A stretch of 64,000 bases of DNA. Source: Druceiella hillmani. Its lineage: Eukaryota; Arthropoda; Insecta; Lepidoptera; Hepialidae. The position numbers were made by a program, and so were the translations under genes. This document shows positions 49,319 to 60,325 of the stretch, one piece after another. The stretch spans positions 23,243,501-23,307,500 of the forward strand of contig JAYKKI010000015.1 of the NCBI GenBank assembly GCA_039881145.1. Reading direction: 5' to 3'. The notes under the pieces were generated by a model that was not told the DNA's origin, searched no databases, and saw only the letters and a program-made list of their open reading frames with translations. The first letter of the stretch is position 1, and every line of letters begins with the position of its first letter.

Positions 49319-50018
49319 AAAGTGAAACTTTTATTGTATCGCCTCAGAATATTTCGTTTACCTATCGCATGTCGCATTACAGTCGGCCGCGGAGTGGGGG
49401 TAAAGTGAAAGGCGCTTGGCAGAGCAGTTGAAACCAATATGGCGGTACCTATAGCTCTCATCAGCTGTGCAGCGTTTACATTCTCACTTATTTTCGTGCA
49501 AGTGCATCGTGTTATTTGTATGATTTGATCTGTGTTTTCATGTAAATGTTCATAGTCACTTGATCGCGATGGACGCAAATATAGCTAATAAATCAAATAA
49601 CCCGATAAACGAGGAAAAGACCGATACTTATTTTAGTTACCACAAAATATTATTTACATTTATAAACTGTGAGACTCAAAGCGAAGATGAAGTTAGTGAT
49701 CAAATAATCGAAATTTAAAATAATTCAATGATTTATATAAATATTGATCTACGTTTTTAATATTTTAATATGTATATATATATCATACCGAACATTGTAT
49801 TTATTTATGTATTTATGTATTATGTACTTTAGTACGCAGAGTAAAATAAACATTCATAGTTATATATCTTGTCTACTATTATCATTTCCTTTTTCACGTC
49901 TTAAGTTAATATTACTTTTAAAATCCTAAATCAAGTAGCTTTCGAAAAATTCTCAATTAAATGCCTACAATCTGAAAAAAAGTTTCACTTTCATCGTGGT
50001 TTCCTAAAACCACACAAC
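49319..50018. mobile_element. 700-bp insertion with short inverted ends (filled site)
   Basis: Segment A has the uninterrupted junction GTCGCC-TTTTTT-CTTTTATTG (44315-44335); segment B has this element in the T run. It starts AAAGTGAAACTTTT (49319-49332), which recurs inverted at 49978-49991. A further 27 bp follow that contain the hairpin GTGGTTT/AAACCAC and end CACACAAC. Any target duplication is hidden in the T run. The interior includes a GC-richer stretch (49370-49570) with AATATGGCGG followed by a 49-codon frame (49569-49718), which suggests the 5' part of a DNA transposon. Superfamily not recognised. Confidence 0.75.
49569..49718 (+). CDS. 49-codon acidic frame in the 700-bp insertion
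   Basis: ATG to TAA, product starting MDANIANKSNNPINEEKTDT and ending ETQSEDEVSDQIIEI. It is acidic, without membrane segment or known domain. The position, about 250 bp after a terminal repeat and behind a GC-richer leader, resembles the first exon of a transposase, but there is no clear downstream exon in the element. The same frame is present in the right palindrome arm on the minus strand at 53489-53638. Low confidence that it is expressed. Confidence 0.25.
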   Translation: MDANIANKSNNPINEEKTDTYFSYHKILFTFINCETQSEDEVSDQIIEI

Positions 50019-50360
50019 TTTTTTTCTTTTATTGTTAGGAATACGAAATAAGAAAAGAAGAAATGGCCTGAGGATTCAAAATTTAACTACAGTTTGCATA
50101 CTTTTATCTACAGAGTCTCTTATCAATATAAGAAAATAATGAAATATAAAATTGTTTTTTAAAATATGATTTCTATAAATAATACTTGCATGCAAGCTTT
50201 CAACAAAATCACACTTTAAGCTTCAATGAAGGAAAATATGACTTTCAATGTTAAAATTTTACCCCCAACTGCAAGGTAACAGTTTAACTTCAGTTGAAAA
50301 AGATACACATAATAGTCCAAGAAATTCTATTCGAATGTTGAATTGATTAAAAAAAAAAAT

Positions 50361-50432
50361 TATATGCATATATGTATATATATATACATATACAAATATA
50401 TATATATACACGTATATATATATATATATATA
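50361..50432. repeat. Interrupted (TA)n tract in the left palindrome arm
   Basis: TA repeats with CATA, GTATA and ACGTATA interruptions; mirrored exactly at 52775-52846 in the right arm. Confidence 0.93.
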
Positions 50433-51243
50433 TTTATTTATTTTTTTTTCTGAATGGTGTAGGGGATATGCCATAGTACAGGTACCTTTAATTTGTGAGA
50501 CAATACATAGACACGTTGTTAATAAAAGATTAAACATTGACAACCATGTGCCACAATAAGACCTATTCTGTAATTTTCATGCCACTCAAAATAACACTTT
50601 ACTGTTTCTAAAAGATTAAGCTAAAAATAATGCCCATATTAACCACAAAACTGTTTCCAAATGATTGCAAATGCAGGTAAAATCGCTTTGTTTAAAAATA
50701 CTAAAATAATAGCGAAAATAGAACAATAACCAATTACTTGCAACATCATGATGATCTATCTAAGTACTTTGTTTTTATATATTTATAGCTATTAATGACA
50801 TTGGACCTAATTTGCTATTCTGTACCGTTTACATATTACATAATATTAATAAAAATACCTCACAATCTTTCTATCAACTGAAAAAAACAAAAGTCTAAGG
50901 CAGACTTTCGTTTTTCGTAGAGGCCGTCAATTTCTTTAGAAATAGATGGATGTTACAATAGGTTTGTTATTAATACAAATAAATGGTATAGAATATTTGT
51001 TTTTTTTAGTAAGTTACAAGTAACATTATTGAATTTAAAAAGCTCTTTCCCATTCCGAGCTATATAATCTCCGGTACCTAATCATGTGTAAATGAAAGTC
51101 CTTTTTAATAATTTACAAAAGTAGAGTTTAAATTCATGTGTTTTACTAGACCCGATAGGATGACTAGAAAATTAAAAATTATAGAAGAAATGATATACAC
51201 GGCTACGAAGCGTAATTGTAATATAATATCTATGTGCCCAGAC

Positions 51244-51565
51244 AATACCACTAATAGCCAACGCCCATTCTTGACATTTTTCCCATTTGATCAGTAGAGA
51301 GTTTGGAGTTTGGTGGATTTTATCATCGTTCTTGATAAAACCAGGACCGATGTCTGCAAGAGCCAGGTGATATAAGCTTTATCCATTGACTCTTATTTGT
51401 TTTATTGTTCGCTGGTGGAACACAAATGGGGTAAAGGTGTGCAATTAGATAGTCACGCCCGGTTGTTGTTCGAAAGGCAGCGAGAACTTGATGAGGAAAA
51501 TCTCTCGGTATGGTGCCTGACGCAATTAGTGCCACTATTTCTTTAGCCACATTGTCGTGTTGGTG
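51244..51565 (-). repeat. 320-bp repeat X, copy 1
   Basis: Copy 1 of a repeat that also occurs at 51642-51963 (inverted) and 53897-54227. In each case one end is AATACCACTAATAGCC and the other is a TA tract. Minus-strand frame 51323-51550 encodes a peptide with AAFRTTTGRDYLIAHLYPI, which resembles the C-terminal FRTxTGHDYLAAHL block that follows the RNase H domain in some insect non-LTR retrotransposons. This is a suggestion only: the Cys-rich motif that normally follows is absent. Confidence 0.7.
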
Positions 51566-51567
51566 TA

Positions 51568-51636
<69 letters not shown>

Positions 51637-51641
51637 CCGTG
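51566..51641. repeat. (TA)n spacer at the centre of the palindrome
   Basis: TA run of about 66 bp plus ATTAAACCGTG. This is the loop between the two 2,252-bp arms. Confidence 0.95.
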
Positions 51642-51963
51642 CACCAACACGACAATGTGGCTAAAGAAATAGTGGCACTAATTGCGTCAGGCACCATACC
51701 GAGAGATTTTCCTCATCAAGTTCTCGCTGCCTTTCGAACAACAACCGGGCGTGACTATCTAATTGCACACCTTTACCCCATTTGTGTTCCACCAGCGAAC
51801 AATAAAACAAATAAGAGTCAATGGATAAAGCTTATATCACCTGGCTCTTGCAGACATCGGTCCTGGTTTTATCAAGAACGATGATAAAATCCACCAAACT
51901 CCAAACTCTCTACTGATCAAATGGGAAAAATGTCAAGAATGGGCGTTGGCTATTAGTGGTATT
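51642..51963 (+). repeat. 320-bp repeat X, copy 2
   Basis: Inverted partner of copy 1. The plus-strand frame 51639-51884 gives the same 75-residue peptide as copy 1. Its TA-side end (CACGGTTTAAT when read inverted) agrees with copy 3 and not with copy 1. Confidence 0.7.
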
Positions 51964-53188
51964 TTCTGGGCACATAGATATTATATTACAATTACGCTTC
52001 GTAGCCGTGTATATCATTTCTTCTATAATTTTTAATTTTCTAGTCATCCTATCGGGTCTAGTAAAACACATGAATTTAAACTCTACTTTTGTAAATTATT
52101 AAAAAGGACTTTCATTTACACATGATTAGGTACCGGAGATTATATAGCTCGGAATGGGAAAGAGCTTTTTAAATTCAATAATGTTACTTGTAACTTACTA
52201 AAAAAAACAAATATTCTATACCATTTATTTGTATTAATAACAAACCTATTGTAACATCCATCTATTTCTAAAGAAATTGACGGCCTCTACGAAAAACGAA
52301 AGTCTGCCTTAGACTTTTGTTTTTTTCAGTTGATAGAAAGATTGTGAGGTATTTTTATTAATATTATGTAATATATAAACGGTACAGAATAGCAAATTAG
52401 GTCCAATGTCATTAATAGCTATAAATATATAAAAACAAAGTACTTAGATAGATCATCATGATGTTGCAAGTAATTGGTTATTGTTCTATTTTCGCTATTA
52501 TTTTAGTATTTTTAAACAAAGCGATTTTACCTGCATTTGCAATCATTTGGAAACAATTTTGTGGTTAATATGGGCATTATTTTTAGCTTAATCTTTTAGA
52601 AACAGTAAAGTGTTATTTTGAGTGGCATGAAAATTACAGAATAGGTCTTATTGTGGCACATGGTTGTCAATGTTTAATCTTTTATTAACAACGTGTCTAT
52701 GTATTGTCTCACAAATTAAAGGTACCTGTACTATGGCATATCCCCTACACCATTCAGAAAAAAAAATAAATAAATATATATATATATATATATACGTGTA
52801 TATATATATATTTGTATATGTATATATATATACATATATGCATATAATTTTTTTTTTTAATCAATTCAACATTCGAATAGAATTTCTTGGACTATTATGT
52901 GTATCTTTTTCAACTGAAGTTAAACTGTTACCTTGCAGTTGGGGGTAAAATTTTAACATTGAAAGTCATATTTTCCTTCATTGAAGCTTAAAGTGTGATT
53001 TTGTTGAAAGCTTGCATGCAAGTATTATTTATAGAAATCATATTTTAAAAAACAATTTTATATTTCATTATTTTCTTATATTGATAAGAGACTCTGTAGA
53101 TAAAAGTATGCAAACTGTAGTTAAATTTTGAATCCTCAGGCCATTTCTTCTTTTCTTATTTCGTATTCCTAACAATAAAAGAAAAAAA

Positions 53189-53888
53189 GTTGTGTGGTTT
53201 TAGGAAACCACGATGAAAGTGAAACTTTTTTTCAGATTGTAGGCATTTAATTGAGAATTTTTCGAAAGCTACTTGATTTAGGATTTTAAAAGTAATATTA
53301 ACTTAAGACGTGAAAAAGGAAATGATAATAGTAGACAAGATATATAACTATGAATGTTTATTTTACTCTGCGTACTAAAGTACATAATACATAAATACAT
53401 AAATAAATACAATGTTCGGTATGATATATATATACATATTAAAATATTAAAAACGTAGATCAATATTTATATAAATCATTGAATTATTTTAAATTTCGAT
53501 TATTTGATCACTAACTTCATCTTCGCTTTGAGTCTCACAGTTTATAAATGTAAATAATATTTTGTGGTAACTAAAATAAGTATCGGTCTTTTCCTCGTTT
53601 ATCGGGTTATTTGATTTATTAGCTATATTTGCGTCCATCGCGATCAAGTGACTATGAACATTTACATGAAAACACAGATCAAATCATACAAATAACACGA
53701 TGCACTTGCACGAAAATAAGTGAGAATGTAAACGCTGCACAGCTGATGAGAGCTATAGGTACCGCCATATTGGTTTCAACTGCTCTGCCAAGCGCCTTTC
53801 ACTTTACCCCCACTCCGCGGCCGACTGTAATGCGACATGCGATAGGTAAACGAAATATTCTGAGGCGATACAATAAAAGTTTCACTTT
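53189..53888. mobile_element. 700-bp insertion, copy in the right arm (inverted)
   Basis: Mirror of 49319-50018. On its outer side the flank is no longer segment-B sequence but AAGAAT followed by repeat X copy 3. Confidence 0.8.
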
Positions 53889-53896
53889 AAAAGAAT

Positions 53897-54223
53897 AATA
53901 CCACTAATAGCCAACGCCCATTCTTGACATTTTTCCCATTTGATCAGTAGAGAGTTTGGAGTTTGGTGGATTTTATCATCGTTCTTGATAAAACCAGGAC
54001 CGATGTCTGCAAGAGCTAGGTGATATAAGCTTTATCCATTGACTCTTATTTGTTTTATTGTTCGCTGGTGGAACACAAATGGGGTAAAGGTGTGCAATTA
54101 GATAGTCACGCCCGGTTGTTGTTCGAAAGGCAGCGAGAACTTGATAAGGAAAATCTCTCGGTATGGTGCCTGACGCAATTAGTGCCACTATTTCTTTAGC
54201 CACATTGGCGTGTTGGTGCATGG

Positions 54224-54227
<4 letters not shown>
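53897..54227 (-). repeat. 320-bp repeat X, copy 3
   Basis: Same orientation as copy 1, next to the outer end of the right palindrome arm and running into the TA tract at 54228. Its peptide (minus 53976-54221) differs from copies 1 and 2 at three places: HAN for HDN, PYQ for PHQ, SPSS for SPGS. It is therefore an independent, older copy and not a simple assembly echo. Confidence 0.75.
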
Positions 54228-54318
<91 letters not shown>

Positions 54319-54319
54319 A

Positions 54320-54397
<78 letters not shown>

Positions 54398-54411
54398 GTA
54401 TGTATACATAC
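54228..54411. repeat. Long interrupted (TA)n tract with (GTAT)n end
   Basis: About 180 bp of TA repeats with several AAATATACA, GTACA interruptions, ending in five GTAT units and TACATACG. The longest microsatellite in the window. Confidence 0.95.
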
Positions 54412-56283
54412 GAATCTCCGAGGTCAATATAACTTTAGTCAACATAGAAGAATTTTGCCATAAATTTCATGAATAATACTAAATAAAGTTTTTGAACCCC
54501 ACGCTTCTCTATTATTGGAAGTTTAGTAATAAATTTACCGTTTTGTGTTATGAACTTTAAATGTATAAATTTTCCTGTCATTTATCATAGCAAATATTAA
54601 TTTCTCGTTTAATATAACAAAATATAAATTAATATCAGTATATTATGCGAGCATCAGATTTACAAATTGAATTTTCTTTGCGAGTGATGTAATTAGAGTA
54701 GCGCGTTACTTACCATTATGAGAAGAAAGTCTCTAACTTTATTTTTGAATTATTTTAAATAAATGAATAATATAAATTCGAATATAAATAATATCCGTGA
54801 AAAGTTTTAAAAACTAGAATAATTATCATAGACTAATTTTATAGCAAATGATGAGTGCCTGTTATACAAGAAAGCAGACCAAATATAAAAAATTAAGAAT
54901 AAAATAAAATATTGTGAACTTTATTCATCTCTTTACTAATTCTACCGATTGCCTAACTACTCGTATGTTAATTTTATACACGGAAAAATATATAATTCTT
55001 CTTGTAAAAAGTGCACCATTTTTTTAAAAATCTTAGTTAACTGTTTCGTGAGCCACTTCAATATTTCTCAAGCCGTTCATTATACATTCTTAGGTATAAA
55101 GAAATGACTATAATAATTAAAATATTCTTGTATCTTATTGCAATCCCGATATACACTATATTATTATTAACTAAAGGTTTAAAAGTTGTACAATGTACTA
55201 CATGTTCCACCATCAAATCGATACGACGCAACGCAGCATTTTATAAACAAACCCCTAATTAGTATTTGAATACGCAGCAACAGGGCTATCATATTACAGA
55301 AATAAATATCAATTACATCGTCAATTTAATGTTCCTTTTAATTAGTTTTTTCACACAAGTTACGTTTATGATAACTAAATGTTGTAATTTATTTATGATT
55401 AAGAAATCCTAATGATGTTTATATGTAGTAAATGTAGTAGAAAATAAAAATTTTTTTAGGAAATGTAAATTAATTCGAAAAATTAATTGAAAATGATTTT
55501 GTTTCACTCAAACCTAATTAGTGTTTAAATGAAAAAAGTTATATGTAATTTTCGTCTTATATTTTCAAAAAGAAAACAAGAGAAATAATTTTATTTGCAC
55601 AAAGTAACTAATAATTTATTTAGGTTTCATAACTTTATGTGTAATGAAAGTAGATTGGTAATGCCTCTTTAATTTAGCATTAAGTTTACAATATTTAACT
55701 TTTTCATACCAGAGGTTTCCCTTGAATTCCAAGTTCTTTTTAATCAGGTAGATATATTTTACTACTCCGTATATGTAAAAGGTACTAAAATTCCGTACAT
55801 ACGCTGTCTATTTAGTTGATTCGATAAAAATCATTATCAGGTAATATATTAAGTAAATTAGTCTCTGATAAATTATTTATTCTTCTCAATAAAATTAGAT
55901 TGACATACCCTTACTTAAATGTTTGATCGAGCAATTGGAATATCACTAGGAATTATAAAAAGAAACACAATATTTCTGCAAAATTATGTACAATATTTTA
56001 ATTGATTAACGTTCTCTGCAATTCATTATTTTTAAGAAGGCCGCTCATCTAATTTTTTATTTTGAACCCGGCATAATTCTAATGTGATAGATCTCTGTTC
56101 GCTTACGCGTGGACTTAGCTCAAATTTACTGTAATGTGTATACTACATATGGAACATCAAATGTGGTTATAGATAAATTTGTATACTAACAACTAGATGA
56201 AACACAAAATAAACTTCCATTTGATTTATCTTTAATTTCTAAATATATTTGTACCTGAAATTTAAGGAATTAAAGATGGAATG
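54412..56283. other. AT-rich DNA, no gene seen
   Basis: No recognisable gene, repeat or hairpin. Confidence 0.5.
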
Positions 56284-56640
56284 TTATCCTACAGCAGTAG
56301 GTAATTTTTCGGATATAAACATGGAAGAAGTAGTAATTTTTTTGATGTTAAATTTAGTGAATACTGTAACTTTAAATTGAGCGTAGCTTTTCTCCATATC
56401 ATGAACGTTCCATGTTCCACGAGGAGCTGAAAGATTTTTCTGTCCACTGACCATCAGTGAAGTGAGTATTAGTGCCTTAAATTCTAAATACTGCATGATA
56501 ATACGTCGTGCAAGTTTAACTTTATCTTTTAGCTTTTGTGTTTTTGAAAGCTCTAGTTCGGGATTTCTAAATCCCGTAAAAGTTATATTTCTAAATCTCG
56601 TAAAACCGTAAAAATATAATGTATTGCGATTTTATTAATT
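56284..56640 (-). other. Unassigned 115-codon open stretch
   Basis: Open on the minus strand from after a TAA near 56641 to a TAG at 56284. It reads, in part, TRFRNITFTGFRNPELELSK, then KDKVKLARRIIMQYLEFKAL, ILTSLMVSGQKNLSAPRGTW and MEKSYAQFKVTVF. The hydrophobic ALILTSLMV block followed by SGQK and a Ser-Tyr-Phe-containing helix is loosely like the last exons of insect chemoreceptors, but key residues do not match and I do not claim it. There is a small internal duplication (TTTAGAAAT, near 56560-56605). It could be a decayed exon or chance. Confidence 0.25.
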
Positions 56641-56680
56641 ACCTAACAAATTTTTAAAAAGGCTAATAACTATATATTTT

Positions 56681-57680
56681 TAGAATTCCGTAATTCGAAA
56701 GGAAAATAAGGAAGCCTTATAAGGCATTAGTTTGTCCGTCGACCTGCCCGTTGTCACGGCTTTTTTTCTCAGAAAAGTTTGCTATCCAAACTTGAAGTTT
56801 AGCACAGTGATAAAATTTATTCACATACATATATTTCAAAAGTTAACGATTAATATATTTGTATAGAATTTTTAAAATCAATATAAAGTATTCGAGATTT
56901 TTTCTATTCCATACACCCTACACATTATTTGAAAAAAATTGAATTTATGTTTTTTCAATATTTTTTTTTGAGTTATCAGTTCGAACAGAAGGGTATAAAA
57001 TTTCGAAACTACTTTTCCAGAAAACTTTTTGAGGTCATTCTGGTGATATGTTTGAAAAAGTTCATGCCCCTTTGCTCAGAAACTGAAGCAGACGCTTGAA
57101 GTTTGACGCAGTGATGGATCCGCATATATTTTAGATTCAGGAAATGTTATGCAGAAATGTTGGCGGGGCAAATAAAATAATACGTAAGATAATGCTGGAA
57201 AAATTATTAAAAATATCCACAAAAATATAAGCCCAAATCCTCAAAACTGCAAATGTCAAAACTATGGAAAAAAAACATTGTTACTAAACATCTACTTTCT
57301 TTTTATTCAACTTTCTTTTTAAGTTCTTTGTATTTCTGAATAATCTCAAACTCTTACTTAAACTTATTTGTAAATACTCCCATACTCTTACTCTTTAATA
57401 ACTATGGATATTGTGCGAGCAATCACTGTTTATAATATTTTTTAAATACTGATTAGCCTATAACTATCGTTCAACATTTTTCTGAAGCCAACTTAATTAC
57501 TGTAATAAATGTACACTACTATAATAAGACCTTCTTTTCCAGTAAATTTATGATATATTTTCTATGCAAAATGATTATATATGGTGGTCGTTGATTCTGC
57601 GCGTAATATGATCTACCTATTACTATTTAAATTCTATGCAATATGCCGGTGGTCCTAGTTCTAACAAGAACTATTTATTG
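56681..57680 (+). mobile_element. Left arm of foldback element
   Basis: Starts AGAATTCCGTAATTCGAAAG, a variant of the AGGGTTCCGTAC-type end, and runs inward for about 1 kb. It is the diverged reverse complement of 59350-60325. Matching blocks include ATAAGCCCAAATCC (57228), GTTCAACATTTTTCTGAAGC (57469), CTTTTCCAGTAAATTTATGA (57533) and CCTAGTTCTAACAAGAA (57654). About 85 bp (57554-57638) are present only in this arm. Confidence 0.85.
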
Positions 57681-57689
57681 TGTTTGGAA

Positions 57690-59340
57690 ACTTTTATTCT
57701 TCAAACACTAGGCATTTTGGATGGAGAGATATGGTGAACTTTCTACCCTTTCATCTGAATCGGTACCACTTTTAAACTTTTGAAGAGTAATCAAAAGTTC
57801 CAAGGTAGTATCGGGTTTACCGTCCAGAAGTCACTTGTATGTGTAAAAAAGATTGAAATATTTCAATGTATACCTTATTCTTTGAATTACCAAATGGTAT
57901 TAGTTGAAGGTCATACAGTTATATGTACCGACCTCAGCATATTCCGATAATTTGGATAGAGTCCATGTATGAGGACATCTCGAAAGCTTTAAGGACCTTA
58001 AAAGCTCACCATACTGTTGACATAAGAGATTTCAACGTGAAGTTAGACACACCGTGCAATGAAGAGTTGAATGCAAGGCAATTTTTTATGTATTCGCTGC
58101 CCAAACCTAAGAGAAAATAGACTGGCTGAATTTTTAGAGAAGAAAGACGTTTATATGAGAACTCCTATTTAAAAAAAGCAGATGGCCAGAAAATGGACTT
58201 ATATTAGTTCCGATTACAAATAGAAGAGAAATATATTCCATCTTGATGACCGACCGACTGGTATTTAACGATTAAACTACTAAAGTATAACAAGGAACCG
58301 GGTGATGATTTAATTGGCTCTGAACTCTTGAAAGCAGATGGGTCATCGGCAGTAAAACACCTTCAGCAGCTGTTAAACTACTTCAAAATCAGGAGTGTTG
58401 ACCAGATTCGTGGATAAAGGTGTTATGGCCCATATTAAAAAAAAACAGGTAAAACTCTATGGTGAAAAATTATAAACGCGTTACTCTCCAACGCCACGTT
58501 TATGAGTTGTTTTCAAGAGTCATAATGAATGAATGCAAGTTTTACGACTTTTAGTCTCCCAAATAAGCCAGTTTTCAAAAAGGCTACATAATCATAACAC
58601 ACATTCCTATGATACATATTATTACACAAAAGTTCAAGAAGCATAATTGATCTCTATATATAGCATCGTGGATCGTGAAAATACTTTTGATTCTGTGGAA
58701 CTAATGGCACTGCTTCAGTCTCCACAACGATATCATATTGACTATTGGTATATTGAAGTGCTGATGTATTTATACAGTAACGACATCATATCGGTCTGAA
58801 TAGAAGATCAGAGCATAAAACTGATCAAGCTATTGAAAGGTGTAAGACAAAAATAAATAATTTCTCAGAAACTCTTCATCACAGCATTAGCAGATGTTTT
58901 CTAACTCTTAGTTTGGAAAAGATTTGGTATCAATTTCTATGACTAATACGTTGCTCGCTCGTACACTCGTATTTGAAATGCCGATGATAAAGTATTTAGA
59001 GCAAAATTACGAGTACTAGATGATCCTGGCACAATGTTTAGGGACTTAGGCGGAATTTCCCAACAGACTGGTCTCAAAACCAACAAATATAAAACAAAGA
59101 TCATGTCTAAAATTCATGTTGGACCTATATCTGTACATTTTGAGAATGATATTGTCGAAGTACTACGCACACGTGGGATACACTGTCCAATTAGATAGTT
59201 TCAACTTGGAGAAAGAAGTCAGTCGGAGACTTCAACTCGGCCTGGCAGAAACTTTGGCATATTTCTTCACCCAAAATACCCTAGTGTCTGAAAAATAAAA
59301 GTTTCCAAATACAATAAAGTTTATCGACAAGTATAATCTG
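57690..59340 (+). pseudogene. RTE-clade retrotransposon remnant (endonuclease and RT)
   Basis: A decayed plus-strand pol in shifting frames. Endonuclease part: FTVQKSLV, the block YVPTSAYSDN (usual YAPTSxYSD), YEDISKALRTLKAHHTV, then RDFNVKLDTPC (usual GDFNAKxG) and ILMTDRL (usual FIMTDR). RT part: NKEPGDDLIGSELLKADGSS (usual KAPGxDxIxxELLK), NYKRVTLQRHVYELFSRVIM (usual NYRPxSLLxHxYKLFSRII), DSVELMALLQSL after a degraded FDSV, LKTNKYKTKIMSKIHVGPIS (usual LKMNxxKTKIM) and FNLEKEVSRRLQLGLAE (usual FxKEVxRRIxLGWAA). The region that should hold FADD is not readable. It ends near 59298, short of the C-terminal TRWTD motifs seen in the copy at 27780. It fills the loop of a foldback structure almost exactly. 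Confidence 0.8.
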
Positions 59341-59349
59341 ATAAGAGGA

Positions 59350-60325
59350 GATTCTTGTTAGAACTAAGGCCACTGATATTGAGTCATAAATTTACTAGAA
59401 AAGAAGATTTTATTAAAATAACGTATATTTATTACTAAATTATCAGCTTCAGAAAAATGTTGAACGACAGTTATCTATTAATAAATATTTTAAAAATATT
59501 ATAATGTGATTACATCCACAATATACAGAGCTATTAGAGATTAAGTATTTAGAAATAAAAAAAAACTTGTTAAGTACGAGCAGAACTTACACTTAGCTAT
59601 TTCGTATACACTTCCCCTTATACAAACGTTTAAGAATATATAGTATTTCCATTAAAATCTTTACAAATGTTAATATTATCATTCATGATGTTAATATATT
59701 ACTTAATATATATTTTACAGGCGCACAATTAACAAGAATTTTTTTAAAAATATGAGAGGTGAAATTGTTGCTACATTTTTCTAATAACGTTGTTTTTTTC
59801 TCATAGTTTTGACAATAGTAGTTTTGGGAATTTGGGCTTATATTTTTGGGGATATTTTTAATAATTTATTCAGCTTTATCTTATGTATTATTTTGTTTGT
59901 CTGCTTAAATTTCAAGTGTCTGCTTAAGTTTCTGAGAAAAGAGGCATGAACTTTCTCAACAAAATCTCCAGAATTATCTCACAAACAATTCTAAAAAAGT
60001 GGTTTCGATATCTTTCCAACTTTCTATTTGAACTAATATACGAAATCAAAAAAGTATTGACAATATATGAATTAAATTTTTTAAAATTTCGTGTGGGGTA
60101 TATGAAATGAAAAAAATATCGAGTACTTTATATCACTTGTAAAAATTCCATATAAATATTTTAAGAGTTAAGTTTTGAAATACATGCGTGTGAATAAATT
60201 TTATGCTAAACTTCCGTTTTGAATATCAAAGTTTTCTAAGAAGAACTGCCGTGAAAAATAAACAGGTTGATGGACAATTTAGTGCCTTATAAGTCTTACT
60301 TTTTTCCTTTTGAATTACGAAACTT
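59350..60325 (-). mobile_element. Right arm of foldback element
   Basis: Diverged reverse complement of 56681-57680. Read inward from 60325 on the minus strand: AGTTTCGTAATTCAAAAGGA, CTTATAAGGCAC, then a GTCCATCAACCTG block and on to CTTAGTTCTAACAAGAATCT near 59350. The open stretches inside are not genes. Confidence 0.85.

Larger units (their letters stand above)
47684..50693. repeat. Segmental duplication, copy B
   Basis: Homologue of 42567-45088. It contains the same SINE and CGATCG cluster, lacks about 90 bp found in A, and is longer because of the 700-bp insertion at 49319-50018. Its second part (from 49314) is also the outer part of the left arm of the large palindrome. Confidence 0.93.
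49314..51565. repeat. Left arm of 2,252-bp palindrome
   Basis: Reverse complement of 51642-53893, equal in length to the base (positions sum to 103207 throughout), so no net indel. By eye I found three substitutions (near 50651, 50831 and 51244). The outer end is at the left boundary of the 700-bp insertion. Confidence 0.97.
51642..53893. repeat. Right arm of 2,252-bp palindrome
   Basis: Reverse complement of 49314-51565. It contains an inverted part of segment B, an inverted 700-bp insertion (53189-53888) and repeat X copy 2. Homology ends precisely at CTTTAAAAG (53885-53893), that is, at the boundary of the insertion. Confidence 0.97.

Noticed and set aside
49198..49578. 126-codon minus-strand frame in segment B (89 codons in the right arm)
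   Set aside because: It crosses the boundary of the 700-bp insertion into SINE-free flank, changes its C-terminus between the two arms and shows no domain.
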